Source of the DNA: Desulfovibrio porci
GTDB taxonomy: Bacteria; Desulfobacterota; Desulfovibrionia; Desulfovibrionales; Desulfovibrionaceae
DNA length: 64,000 nt
Assembly (NCBI RefSeq): GCF_009696265.1
Contig: NZ_VUMH01000001.1
Span: 372,001 to 436,000 of the forward strand
Direction of reading: 5' to 3'
Shown here: one piece after another, positions 43,984-52,535 of the stretch
How positions within the stretch are numbered: the stretch's first letter is position 1
Layout of the letters: every line of letters starts with the position of its first letter
Position numbers and translations under genes: made by a program
The notes under the pieces: model-generated
Database searches by the model: none
Seen by the model: the letters and a program-made list of their open reading frames with translations, nothing else
What the model was told of the DNA's origin: nothing

Positions 43984-44274
43984 ATGGAAGACGTCATTGA
44001 AGAAACCCCGCGCGGGCTTGCCCTGCGGCTTACGCTCAATCTGCGCGGCGGCCTGCATGCCCGGCCCGCGGCCCGCCTGGCTCAGGAGGCGCAGCGCTAT
44101 GCGGCCGACATCCAGCTCATCGGCGAAACGGGCGAGGTCGACGCCAAAAGCATGCTGGACATTCTTTCCCTGGCCCCGCCGTCCAATGCGGAACTGACCC
44201 TGCTGGCCAAGGGCGACGACGCCCGCGAGGCCCTCCACGGTCTGGCCCGTTTTTTAACCACGTTACAGGAATGA
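43984..44274 (+). CDS. ptsH: PTS phosphocarrier HPr
   Basis: A 96-residue HPr. The phosphorylated His is in NLRGGLHARPAARLAQ (His25), and the regulatory Ser region is DAKSMLDILSLAPP. HPr carries phosphate from EI to EII components. The ATG at 43984 has AAGGA upstream. It lies between the EIID and EI genes and 1 bp before ptsI. Confidence 0.93.
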   Translation: MEDVIEETPRGLALRLTLNLRGGLHARPAARLAQEAQRYAADIQLIGETGEVDAKSMLDILSLAPPSNAELTLLAKGDDAREALHGLARFLTTLQE

Positions 44275-44275
44275 T

Positions 44276-46045
44276 ATGGCCCGCGCGGTTTTATTCGGCA
44301 CGCCGGTTTCCCCCGGCATAGGCATCGGCTCCATCCGCTTCATGCACGACATGCGCATGAGCGAAGAACGCCGCATCGGCCCGGACGAGGTCGAGACGGA
44401 GCGGAACGCCCTGCGCGCCGCGGCGGCCAGCGTGCGCGCGGCCCTGGAAAAAACCATGCGCAACGTGCCCGAGGATCTGGCCGAATACCGCGATGTCATC
44501 GCGGCCCAGATGGAACTGGCCCGCGACCCCAAGCTGCTGGACGCCGCCCTGGCGCGCATCGAGCACAAAAAAATCTGCGCTTCCTGGGCCCTGAACCATA
44601 CCGTGGAAGAACTCTGCGCCCTGTTCCGGGGCATGGACGACCCCTATCTGCGCGACCGCGCCCAGGACATCCGGGCCGTGGGCCTGCGCCTGCGCGAATG
44701 CCTGGCCGGCGCGCAGCACGACAACGCCGTTTCCGGTCCCAGCGTGCTGGTGGCCGAAGACCTCTCGCCCGCCGACGTCATGGAACTCAACCTGGAAGGC
44801 GTGCTGGGGATTCTGACCGCCGAGGGCGGTCCCACCTCGCACACGGCCATTCTGTCGCGCGGCCTGCACATTCCGGCTCTGGTGGGCGTGACCGGCCTGC
44901 TGAACACGGCCCGCGAGGACGAACGCATCATTCTGGACGGTCTGGGCGGCTGCGTGCTTTTCGGCCCGGACGAAAGCGATCTGGCCCGCTATACGGCCCG
45001 CCGCGATGAATTCAACGCCTGGGAAAATCATACCCGACGCACGGCGCACTGGCCCGCCGAGATGTGCGACGGCGTGCGTGTGGCCGTGCAGGCCAACCTG
45101 GAAAGTCTGGAAGAGCTGGACGCCCTGCCCGAATGCGGAGCCGACGGCGTGGGCCTGTACCGCACGGAGTTCGCCTATCTCAAAGGCGATCTGCCCACCG
45201 AAGAAGAACTGTTCAGGGAATACGCCGCCGTGGCGGCCAAGGCCGGACCGGGCCGGGTGGTCTTCCGCACGCTGGACGCGGGCGCGGACAAGATGCTGCG
45301 CGCCCAGGCCGCGCTCAAGGAACCCAATCCGGCTCTGGGCCTGCGGGGCATCCGCTTCAGCCTACGCCATCAGGGCATTTTCCGCACTCAGTTGCGGGCG
45401 CTGCTGCGGGCCGGGGTGGCGGGCAATCTGGCGCTGCTGCTGCCCATGATTTCCGGTCTGGCCGAAGTGCAGGGCGTGCGCCGCATTTTGCAGGAACTGC
45501 GCCAGGAATTGCAGGCCCAGAACCTTCCCCACGCGCCGGACCTGCCGCTGGGCATCATGGTGGAAACCCCGGCCGCCGTGATGGTGTGCGACGCCCTGGC
45601 CCGCGAGTGCGACTTTTTCAGCATCGGCACCAACGACCTGATCCATTACCTGATGGCCATTGACCGCAACAATCGCCATGTGGGCTATCTGCACGAACCG
45701 CTGCATCCGGCGGTGGTGCGCTCGCTCAAGCGGGTCATTGACGCGGCCCACCGCGAGGGCATCGGCGTTTCGGTCTGCGGCGAACTGGCCTCGGACCCCT
45801 GCGGCCTGGCCCTGCTGCTGGGCATGGGTGTGGACGCCGTGTCCGCCGCGCCGCGTTTCGTGCCGGGAATGAAACATATGATCCGCCAGCTCGATGCCGA
45901 AACCTGCATGGATCTGGCCCACAGCGTTCTGATGAGCACCGACGTCATGGCCTCCCAGCGTATGGTGCGTGAAAAGCTCCACCAGTCCCTGGGTACGGAG
46001 CTGGCCTTCCACACCACAAGCCTTTCGAGCCACAGTCAGCCATGA
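44276..46045 (+). CDS. ptsI: PTS enzyme I
   Basis: A 589-residue PEP-protein phosphotransferase, which moves phosphate from PEP to HPr. The phospho-His is in AEGGPTSHTAILSRG (His189). The PEP-binding barrel has YRTEFAYLKGDLPTEEELF, TLDAGADKMLRAQ, LGLRGIRFSLRHQGIF, PLGIMVETPAAVM and FFSIGTNDLIHYLMAIDRNN, and the Cys loop is GVSVCGELASDP. The length is normal. The stop overlaps the smpB start as ATGA, so ribosome-rescue and PTS genes are co-translated. Confidence 0.96.
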   Translation: MARAVLFGTPVSPGIGIGSIRFMHDMRMSEERRIGPDEVETERNALRAAAASVRAALEKTMRNVPEDLAEYRDVIAAQMELARDPKLLDAALARIEHKKICASWALNHTVEELCALFRGMDDPYLRDRAQDIRAVGLRLRECLAGAQHDNAVSGPSVLVAEDLSPADVMELNLEGVLGILTAEGGPTSHTAILSRGLHIPALVGVTGLLNTAREDERIILDGLGGCVLFGPDESDLARYTARRDEFNAWENHTRRTAHWPAEMCDGVRVAVQANLESLEELDALPECGADGVGLYRTEFAYLKGDLPTEEELFREYAAVAAKAGPGRVVFRTLDAGADKMLRAQAALKEPNPALGLRGIRFSLRHQGIFRTQLRALLRAGVAGNLALLLPMISGLAEVQGVRRILQELRQELQAQNLPHAPDLPLGIMVETPAAVMVCDALARECDFFSIGTNDLIHYLMAIDRNNRHVGYLHEPLHPAVVRSLKRVIDAAHREGIGVSVCGELASDPCGLALLLGMGVDAVSAAPRFVPGMKHMIRQLDAETCMDLAHSVLMSTDVMASQRMVREKLHQSLGTELAFHTTSLSSHSQP

Positions 46046-46497
46046 GCCAGAAAACACCGCCCTCCACCATTGCCGTCAACAAAAAGGCCCGCCATCTCTA
46101 CGAGCTCTCCGAATTTCTGGAAGCCGGCATCTCTCTGACCGGCCCGGAAGTCAAAAGCATCCGCGCCGGTAAGGTGAACTTCATCGACAGCTACGTTGAG
46201 TTCAAACACGGCGAAGCCTGGCTGCTCTCACTGCACGTGGCCCCTTACGCCAACGCGGGCTACGCCCCGCAAGAGCCGGACCGGGCGCGCCGCCTGCTGC
46301 TGCACACCCGCGAGATCGCCAAACTGGCCGGGCTGGTGGCCCAGAAGGGTCTGACCGTGGTGCCGGTGCGCGTCTACCTCAAGCGGGGCAAGGTCAAGCT
46401 GGAAATCGCCCTGGGCCGGGGCAAGAAGCTGCACGACCACCGCGATACGCTCAAGAGGCGGGCGGAGGAGCGGGATCTGGCCCGCGAACTCGCTTGA
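46042..46497 (+). CDS. smpB: tmRNA-binding protein SmpB
   Basis: The 151 residues match SmpB (NKKARHLYELSEFLEAGISL, GPEVKSIRAGKVNFIDSYVE, YANAGYAPQEPDRARRLLLH, GRGKKLHDHRDTLKRRAEER). It binds tmRNA and positions it in the stalled ribosome's A-site. Residues for decoding-centre contact are in the basic tail. Repeat X copy A starts at its stop codon. Confidence 0.97.
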   Translation: MSQKTPPSTIAVNKKARHLYELSEFLEAGISLTGPEVKSIRAGKVNFIDSYVEFKHGEAWLLSLHVAPYANAGYAPQEPDRARRLLLHTREIAKLAGLVAQKGLTVVPVRVYLKRGKVKLEIALGRGKKLHDHRDTLKRRAEERDLARELA

Positions 46498-46622
46498 ACG
46501 CCATGCCCTTTTGCCCACTGACGGCGTTAGGCCGCGCGGCGCGGCTTGGTCACGTAGGCGGCTACGCTCCACGCGCCGCACCGCGTGCCTGCCTTGTCAG
46601 CGGACAAAAATCCTATGGCGTT
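46497..46622. repeat. structured repeat X, copy A
   Basis: A 126-bp imperfect palindrome with ends AACGCCAT (46497-46504) and ATGGCGTT (46615-46622). Inside are the block GGCGTTAGGCCGCGCGGCG, an apical stem GTAG-GCGG-CTAC (about 46554-46565), the returning arm GCCGCACCGCGTGCC, and a tail CGGACAAAAATCC. It has the same architecture as X-B and X-C, with compensatory changes in the stems. It fills the smpB-comEC gap. Confidence 0.75.
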
Positions 46623-46660
46623 GGTTTTTCACTCTCCTTTCCTGAATACTGAAATCCGCC

Positions 46661-49201
46661 ATGCGCCACCCGCCCCTGCAAGCGCCCCTGCTCTGGCAAG
46701 TCTATCTCGGCTTCTGGATCGCGGGCGTGGCGGCGGCGGTCTGGCTTTGGCCCGCCCTTTGCTGCGCCCTGCTGCTGGCCCTGGCGGACAAGCGCCTCTG
46801 GCGCGTCGCCCGTCTTGCCCTGGCCGGGGCGCTGGTTCTGGCCGGTCTGGGCGTGGCCCTGTGGCAGCTCGCGCCGCCCGGTCTTGCAAGCGGCACGCCG
46901 CCCGCCTGGACAGAAATGGATGAGGGCACAAATACGGGCACGGCCCCGCCACGGCTCTGCGGCCGGGTGCGGGACGTGCAGGGTCTGCCGGACCAGCGCC
47001 TGCGCCTGCTGCTGGCCGACGTGCGGCCGCAGGGCGCGGATGCGGCGCAAGCCCTGCCGGGCCTGGTGACCTGGACCTGGGAAGAGCCGCTCTTTCGCCC
47101 TCTGGCCGGACAGACGGTCTGCCTGAGCCGCCGCCCGCGCCCGGTACACGGCTTCGCCAACGCGGGGCTGGCTGACTGGGAAATCTGGTGGGCCGCGCGG
47201 GACGTGCGCTGGCGGCTCTGGAGCCAGGGCGGACGCGGCGACCCGGAAATTTCCGGCCAGGGCACAGTATCAGCCCGCTGGCGCGAAGAACTGCGCGCGG
47301 CTTTTCTGGCTGCACTGCTTCCCCAAGGCCAGGTCACGACTTCTGACCCCGCCCTTCCGGGCCTGTCCCAGAGCAAGACCATTCTCCTGGCTCTGCTGTT
47401 CGGGGACCGGCAGTACCTAAATCAGCAAACCCTGGACAATTTTGCCGCCGCCACGCTGGCGCACAGCCTCGCGCTCTCGGGCCAGCATCTGGCCGTGGCC
47501 GGTCTGCTGGGTCTGCTCTGCGTACTGGCCGCGGCCCGCCTGCGTCCGTCCCTCTATCTCGCCCGGCCGCGCGTGATCCTGGCCCTGGCGGCGGCCTGCC
47601 CGCCCGCCCTGGCCTACCTCTGGCTGGGCAACGCCCCGGCCTCCCTGCTGCGGGCCGTGTGCATGCTTTTCGTACTGGCCTTCTGGCTGGCGCGGGGCCG
47701 GGCGCGCACCACCCTGGACGTCCTCTGCGCGGCCCTGCTCTGCATCTGTCTGGCCGCGCCCCTGAGCGTGCTAGATACGGGCCTGCAACTCTCCGCCCTC
47801 TGCGTGGCGGTCATCGGCCTCGCCCTGCCCTGGCTGCGCCGGATAGCCCCGCCGCACGCGGCCCGGAACTCCCGACGGCAATCCCTGCTCCGGCTTGTCC
47901 GCTGGCCGCTGCGCATCCTGCTGATTTCACTGCTGATCCAGGCAGCCCTGCTGCCGCTGAATCTTCTGCTCTTCGGCAATGCGGGTTTTTGGTTTCCGCT
48001 CAACGTGCTCTGGCTGCCCGTGGCCGACCTGGTGGTACTGCCCGGCGCGGTTCTGGGCCTGCTGCTGGCGGGCGCCGGACTGGACGGGGCCGCGCGGCTG
48101 ACGCTGGATCTGGCGGCCCTGCCCTGCCAATGGCTGCTGGACGGGCTGGAGCGCCTTCATGCTCTGGGCCTGTTGCACAATCCCGTGATGCTGCGACCGC
48201 ACTGGACAGCCCTGCCCGCGTTCGCCGCTCTGGCGGCGGGCTTGGCCTGTCTGACCCGCCGGAACGGACAGGATCGGCGGGACGGGGGGGAAATCAGCGC
48301 CGCCGCAGCGCAAACAGGTCGCCGCCTTCTTCTGGCCGGGCTGGGCCTGCTCTGCGTGGGCCCGCTGCTGCGCCTGGAGCAACGATTTTCAGACGAAACG
48401 CGGCTGGACGTGCTGGATGTGGGCCAGGGTCAGGCTCTGGCTCTGCGCGCTCCCGGCCATCTGCGCATGGTACTGGACGGCGGGGGAAGCGCCTCGCCGC
48501 GTTTTGATCCCGGCAAGGCTCTGGTGGGGCCGACGCTGGCCTACAACGATGCGCCCCGGTTGGCCGCCGTGATCAACAGCCATCCGGATCTGGACCATCT
48601 GGGCGGCCTGTTCCATCTGCTGGACGGCTTTCAGGTGCGCGCCCTGTTCCACAACGGACGCGAGGCCGCCGGATGGCGCGGGAAGCAGTGGCGGGAAGCG
48701 CGGCGCGCGGCAATGAGCACAGTTCTGGCCGAAGGCGATGTGCTGATTGTGGGTGATCCGGCTTTGGGCCTGCGTCTGGAAGTGCTGCATCCGCCGCGCG
48801 CCGTCGCGGCGGAGACCGTCCGGAACGGCAACGAAGCCTCCCTGATCCTGCGGCTGACCCGCCACGGGCAGGGTCTGGCGCTGTTCAGCGGCGACGCCGA
48901 ACGCCGCAGCCTGCGCCGTCTGCTGGCCTCGGGCCGCGACCTGCGCGCCCAGGTGCTGGTAGCCCCGCACCACGGTTCGGACCGCAGCTTTCTGGCCGCC
49001 TTTTACAGGGCCGTGCAACCGGAGTTGGTGCTGGTTTCCTGTGGTTTTCAAAACCGCTACAACTATCCCGGACCCCACCTGCGGGCCTGGCTGGACAAAA
49101 ACGACATCCCCCTGCTGCACACCGGCGAATCCGGCCAGATCAGCGTGACCTGGCCGCAAAACGGGCCGTTGCGCGTGCAGACGGTCCGGCCTCAACACTG
49201 A
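46661..49201 (+). CDS. comEC: ComEC/Rec2 DNA-uptake channel
   Basis: An 846-residue protein. N-terminal helices and an OB-like region (DUF4131, ~1-190) come first, then the Competence membrane domain (~230-520) with FAAATLAHSLALSGQHLAVAG and LQLSALCVAVIGLALPWL, and a C-terminal metallo-beta-lactamase domain (~580-846) with LDVLDVGQGQALALRAPG, the metal motif INSHPDLDHLGGLFHLL and VLVAPHHGSDRSFL. It should form the inner-membrane DNA channel for transformation. Other com genes are not here. There is no clear ribosome site at the ATG. The last 62 bp overlap the convergent HxlR gene. Confidence 0.92.
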   Translation: MRHPPLQAPLLWQVYLGFWIAGVAAAVWLWPALCCALLLALADKRLWRVARLALAGALVLAGLGVALWQLAPPGLASGTPPAWTEMDEGTNTGTAPPRLCGRVRDVQGLPDQRLRLLLADVRPQGADAAQALPGLVTWTWEEPLFRPLAGQTVCLSRRPRPVHGFANAGLADWEIWWAARDVRWRLWSQGGRGDPEISGQGTVSARWREELRAAFLAALLPQGQVTTSDPALPGLSQSKTILLALLFGDRQYLNQQTLDNFAAATLAHSLALSGQHLAVAGLLGLLCVLAAARLRPSLYLARPRVILALAAACPPALAYLWLGNAPASLLRAVCMLFVLAFWLARGRARTTLDVLCAALLCICLAAPLSVLDTGLQLSALCVAVIGLALPWLRRIAPPHAARNSRRQSLLRLVRWPLRILLISLLIQAALLPLNLLLFGNAGFWFPLNVLWLPVADLVVLPGAVLGLLLAGAGLDGAARLTLDLAALPCQWLLDGLERLHALGLLHNPVMLRPHWTALPAFAALAAGLACLTRRNGQDRRDGGEISAAAAQTGRRLLLAGLGLLCVGPLLRLEQRFSDETRLDVLDVGQGQALALRAPGHLRMVLDGGGSASPRFDPGKALVGPTLAYNDAPRLAAVINSHPDLDHLGGLFHLLDGFQVRALFHNGREAAGWRGKQWREARRAAMSTVLAEGDVLIVGDPALGLRLEVLHPPRAVAAETVRNGNEASLILRLTRHGQGLALFSGDAERRSLRRLLASGRDLRAQVLVAPHHGSDRSFLAAFYRAVQPELVLVSCGFQNRYNYPGPHLRAWLDKNDIPLLHTGESGQISVTWPQNGPLRVQTVRPQH

Positions 49202-49607
49202 CCGGCATCCCCCGCCCGCCGTCCCGCGCCGCATGCGCCTCTCCCCAGCGGTACAATTCCCGCAGAGCCGGGAGCAAAAGCCTGCCCCGCTCCGTCAGGG
49301 CGTATTCCACATGCCGGATTTTGCCGCCGCGATCGGTCCGGCTGACAAGGCCGTCCCGTTCCAGCTCCTTGAGGCATTTGCTCAGCATCATATGGGTAAT
49401 GCCCGTCACCGTGCGCTGCAGGGCGTTGAAGCGCGCCGCGCCGTCAGCCAGATGCCAGAGCAGCGGCAGTTTCCACTTGCCGCCGATGATCTCCAGGGCG
49501 CGCAGGATGGGACAGGGCACTTCATAAATATTGTCCGTCGGCAATGTCGTATCATAGCCGGATTCATGCCTTCGCTCCACCGCGCCTCCTTCCGCGCCAT
49601 TTCGCAT
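49140..49607 (-). CDS. HxlR-family transcriptional regulator
   Basis: A 155-residue winged-helix protein. PCPILRALEIIGGKWKLPLLW, the HTH FNALQRTVTGITHMMLSKCLKELE (read in two parts: FNALQRTVTGITHMML and SKCLKELERDGLVSR) and YALTERGRLLLPALREL are diagnostic. The N-terminal Cys beside the HTH is the redox or quinone sensor in YodB-type members. It is divergent (108 bp) from a flavoprotein gene, the usual arrangement for HxlR control of a quinone or nitro reductase. Its end overlaps comEC. Confidence 0.9.
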   Translation of the reverse strand: MRNGAEGGAVERRHESGYDTTLPTDNIYEVPCPILRALEIIGGKWKLPLLWHLADGAARFNALQRTVTGITHMMLSKCLKELERDGLVSRTDRGGKIRHVEYALTERGRLLLPALRELYRWGEAHAARDGGRGMPVSVEAGPSARATARFAARSR

Positions 49608-49715
49608 GGCGGCCTGTCGCTCTCGGTTCAGGTAAGAAAAAACTGCGTACTTGTCTTTTTTCGCCTGTTCCGGAATATTTCATACATCTTCAACAGATAC
49701 AGCAAGGAGAAAATC

Positions 49716-50393
49716 ATGCATATCTACGCCGTCAACGGCAGCCCCAGGAAAAAATGGAATACCGCCACCGTGCTTCAGCACGCGCTGGACGGCGCGGCCG
49801 AGGCCGGTGGGGCGCACTGCCGTACCGAGATGCTGCACCTCTATGACTACCGCTACAAGGGCTGCATGAGCTGTTTTGAATGCAAGCGGACGGGCGGCGC
49901 GTCCTACGGCAAATGCGCCGTGCGCGACGAACTGGCCCCCGTTCTGGAAAAGCTTGCCGAAGCGGACGGCATCATTTTCGGCTCGCCCGTCTATTTCCAC
50001 AGCGTCACCGGCATGATGCGCTCTTTTCTGGAACGCTTCATGTTTCCCTGCCTTGCCTATGACAAGCAGTATTCCTCGCTGGCGCCCCAAAAGATAGCCA
50101 CGGCCTTTATCTATACCATGAACGTGACGCGTGAATTCATGCTGGAGCAGAGCTATCCGGAAAAGCTGCGCACCACGGAATCATTTATGGAACGACTCTT
50201 TTCCAGGCCCGGCGTGCTCTATGTCTACGATACGTACCAGTTCAGCGACTACAGCAAATACAAGGTCGAATGCTTTTCCGAAGAGGAAAAGGCCCGGCGC
50301 AGAAAAGAGCAGTTTCCGCTGGACTGTCAAAAAGCCCGTGAACTGGGCGCAGCCCTCGCCCGGCAGGCAGAGCAGGAGCAGGCCCGGAACTGA
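49716..50393 (+). CDS. NADPH-dependent FMN reductase / iron-sulfur flavoprotein
   Basis: A 225-residue flavodoxin-fold protein. The FMN phosphate loop is YAVNGSPRKKWNTATVL, a Cys cluster is GCMSCFECKR...GKCAV (a compact CxxCxxC with a further Cys, as in Isf-type iron-sulfur flavoproteins), and the flavin contact region is IIFGSPVYFHSVTGMMRSFL. AAGGAG lies before the ATG at 49716; the longer frame running back through the HxlR gene is spurious. It probably reduces quinones or nitro compounds and is regulated by the divergent HxlR protein. Confidence 0.9.
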   Translation: MHIYAVNGSPRKKWNTATVLQHALDGAAEAGGAHCRTEMLHLYDYRYKGCMSCFECKRTGGASYGKCAVRDELAPVLEKLAEADGIIFGSPVYFHSVTGMMRSFLERFMFPCLAYDKQYSSLAPQKIATAFIYTMNVTREFMLEQSYPEKLRTTESFMERLFSRPGVLYVYDTYQFSDYSKYKVECFSEEEKARRRKEQFPLDCQKARELGAALARQAEQEQARN

Positions 50394-50440
50394 GCTCTCG
50401 GGCCTGCGGACGAAGGATGACGGGCGGTTGCCGGGCGCGG

Positions 50441-51295
50441 CTACTTCTGGCAGTGCGGGCAGAACACCGTAGCCCGGCCCGCCACGCGGATTTTTTCCAG
50501 GGGGCGGCCGCAACGGACACAGGCCGCGCCGCCCCGGCCATAGACCGCGAAACTGTTCTGGAACGCGCCCACATCGCCGTTGGCGTCGCGGTAATCGCGG
50601 ATGGAGCTGCCGCACTGGGCGATGGAACGCCGCAGCACGTCCTGAAGGGCCGCCAGCAGGCAACGGCTCTGGGCCGGGCTGAGCCCGGCGGCCTTGCGGC
50701 GCGGGTCCAGACCCGCCTGAAAGAGCGACTCGTCAGCGTAGATATTGCCGATGCCGGCAATGACCTTCTGATCCAACAGCACGGCCTTGAGCGCCGCGCC
50801 CCGCCCCTTGAGCAGCGCCGCAAACGCCCGCGCGCCGATTTCCAGCGGTTCCGGCCCCAGCTCCCGCCAGAAATCCCAGGCCTGCCGGATCTCCGGCGTG
50901 GCCGCCAGCACCAGGCCGAAGGCCCGCGTATCGTCAAAAAAGAGACGGCGGGCGTCGCCGTCCGGGGCGCGCAGATCAAAAATGCAACGGGTGTGGGGGC
51001 CGGGCGGCGTGCTCCGCGGCCAGGTCATCAGGCGGCCGGTCATGCGCAGATGCACGGCCAGCATGTCCGGGGCGGGTCCGCTCTCCGGCGCGCCGTCCGG
51101 CGGGGCCAGATGCAGCAGCAGCAATTTGCCCCTGCGGCCCACGTCCGCGATGCGGCGGCCCGTCAGGGCGGCCAGGGGCAGGCTCAAGGGGTGTAGGCTG
51201 CTCGCCCGCAGGACTTCCGCGCCGCTCAGCACGCACTCTTGCACCTGGGGACGGAGGGTACGGGCTACGGTTTCAACTTCCGGCAATTCCGGCAT
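50441..51295 (-). CDS. mutM: Formamidopyrimidine-DNA glycosylase
   Basis: A 284-residue Fpg/MutM that excises 8-oxoG and nicks the abasic site. It has the catalytic N-terminal MPELPEVETV (Pro2, Glu3), KAVLLDQKVIAGIGNIYADE (H2TH) and the zinc finger CVRCGRPLEKI...CPHCQ at the end. The start at 51295 gives the required proline as residue 2. Repeat X copy B begins 1 bp upstream, so the gene has no obvious ribosome site of its own, as if its original leader were lost. Confidence 0.96.
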   Translation of the reverse strand: MPELPEVETVARTLRPQVQECVLSGAEVLRASSLHPLSLPLAALTGRRIADVGRRGKLLLLHLAPPDGAPESGPAPDMLAVHLRMTGRLMTWPRSTPPGPHTRCIFDLRAPDGDARRLFFDDTRAFGLVLAATPEIRQAWDFWRELGPEPLEIGARAFAALLKGRGAALKAVLLDQKVIAGIGNIYADESLFQAGLDPRRKAAGLSPAQSRCLLAALQDVLRRSIAQCGSSIRDYRDANGDVGAFQNSFAVYGRGGAACVRCGRPLEKIRVAGRATVFCPHCQK

Positions 51296-51423
51296 AACGG
51301 CATCCAAGCCTTTTTGCCGCTGGCGGCGTCAGGCCGCACGGCCCGGCTTGGTTACATAGGCGGCTATGCGCCGCGCCGGGCCGTTTGCCTTTCTTGCCGG
51401 CGAACAAAAATCTTGAATGCCGG
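51296..51423. repeat. structured repeat X, copy B
   Basis: Ends CGGCAT (51298-51303) and ATGCCG (51417-51422). Outer arms CAAGCCTTTTTG and CAAAAATCTTG pair imperfectly. The stem ACGGCCCGGC (51338-51347) pairs with GCCGGGCCGT (about 51374-51384), and the apical stem is ATAG-GCGG-CTAT. It fills the mutM-rimM gap exactly. Compared with copy A, the apical stem changed G-C to A-T on both sides. Confidence 0.75.
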
Positions 51424-51450
51424 AAAAAAGGCGGCAACGGGATGGTGAGA

Positions 51451-51972
51451 TCAGCTAAGGTAAATTTCCAACAGGCCTTCGGGCGGATCAATAGTCACCG
51501 ACGGGGCGTCCAGGTCAAAGCCCACAATGAAGCAAGGCTGGGCCGGAAAAAGGATTTCCCGCTCATCCTGCGCGGCAATGACCCAGATTTCCTGATCCGC
51601 GGGATATTCCACATGGTCGAGGCGACCCAGGCGGCGGCCGTCGGGCAGCAGCACGTCGCAGCCCAGCAGGTCTTCCACATAGGCTTCGTCCTCTTCCGGC
51701 TCGGGCAGGCTTTCGCGCGGCACCAGGAGCTTGCAGCCCCGCAGGGCCTCGGCCGCCGTGCGATCCGCCACACCTTCCAGCAGAAGCAGGGGACGGCCCT
51801 TGTGCCAGCGGCAGGCCATCGCGCGAACGCGGCGGGGCGCTCCGTTCCCGGCCTGCAGCCAGAGCGGCACGTCCAAAAGCAAGGGGGAGTCCGCATGCCA
51901 GTCGATGCAGATCTCCCCTTTGATGCCGTGGGGCCGCGCCAGCGTGCCCATATGAATCATCGTGCCCGCCAT
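51451..51972 (-). CDS. rimM: 16S rRNA processing protein RimM
   Basis: A 173-residue RimM (GTLARPHGIKGEICIDWHAD, then the PRC-barrel with EDLLGCDVLLPDGRRLGRLD and LFPAQPCFIVGFDLD). It helps mature the 3' part of 16S rRNA. It is last in the ffh-rpsP-khpA-rimM order; trmD, its normal next gene, is 12 kb away in the opposite direction. Confidence 0.95.
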   Translation of the reverse strand: MAGTMIHMGTLARPHGIKGEICIDWHADSPLLLDVPLWLQAGNGAPRRVRAMACRWHKGRPLLLLEGVADRTAAEALRGCKLLVPRESLPEPEEDEAYVEDLLGCDVLLPDGRRLGRLDHVEYPADQEIWVIAAQDEREILFPAQPCFIVGFDLDAPSVTIDPPEGLLEIYLS

Positions 51973-51986
51973 GGAATCAGCCGGCG

Positions 51987-52217
51987 CTACTCCAGAATTT
52001 CCAGAACAGTACGCTTCTTGGACTTGGTGGATGCGGCGCTCAGAATGGTGCGCATGGCGCGGGCCGTGCGTCCCTGCTTGCCGATGACCTTGCCCAGATC
52101 CTCCTTAGAGACCTTGAGCTCAAGCACCGTCGTCTGCTCGCCTTCCACTTCGCTGACTTGCACCTCTTCGGGATGATCCACCAGGGACTTGGCTATATAC
52201 TCGATCAGGGTCTTCAT
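51987..52217 (-). CDS. khpA: KH-domain RNA-binding protein KhpA
   Basis: A 76-residue single-KH protein: [20 protein letters not shown], then the KH loop [25 protein letters not shown] precedes the ATG at 52217, so the longer frame can be dropped. It sits between rpsP and rimM as usual. Confidence 0.95.
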   Translation of the reverse strand: MKTLIEYIAKSLVDHPEEVQVSEVEGEQTTVLELKVSKEDLGKVIGKQGRTARAMRTILSAASTKSKKRTVLEILE

Positions 52218-52535
52218 CGCGTACCTCCCAAAGGCGCCTTGTACCCGCGGACAACGCGGGCAAAGGTTGAATAACGCGCAACCTTCGGAACAACCGGCGT
52301 CCCGCCGCCCTGCCCGTCTTTCACCGGGCGGCGGCGCTTTCCCGGTGCGGGGGCGCGTGCTTGCTTCATCCGTTCCCGCGCATGCGTCGGAAAGACCCGT
52401 CAATGGGAAGAGCGCGTACATCACAAGCACGCGCCAGTTCCTCCAGCGGCCGGGCCGCGCCGTTCGCCGGGCTGATCCCGCGACGGCAGCGTCTTCGCGG
52501 CAGGCGGCTCCCCGCCTTTCCGCACCAGACGTGTT
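52218..52535 (-). other. structured spacer between rpsP and khpA
   Basis: This 318-bp gap inside a ribosomal operon has no gene. It contains several hairpins: CCGCCGCCC/GGGCGGCGG (52302-52310 with 52326-52334), AAGGTTG/CAACCTT (52263-52269 with 52279-52285) and CCCGCG/CGCGGG near 52243. It may be a processing or attenuation region. Confidence 0.5.

Noticed and set aside
49233..49715. N-terminal extension of the flavoprotein frame
   Set aside because: It runs antisense through the HxlR gene, and the flavodoxin start at 49716 has a strong ribosome site.
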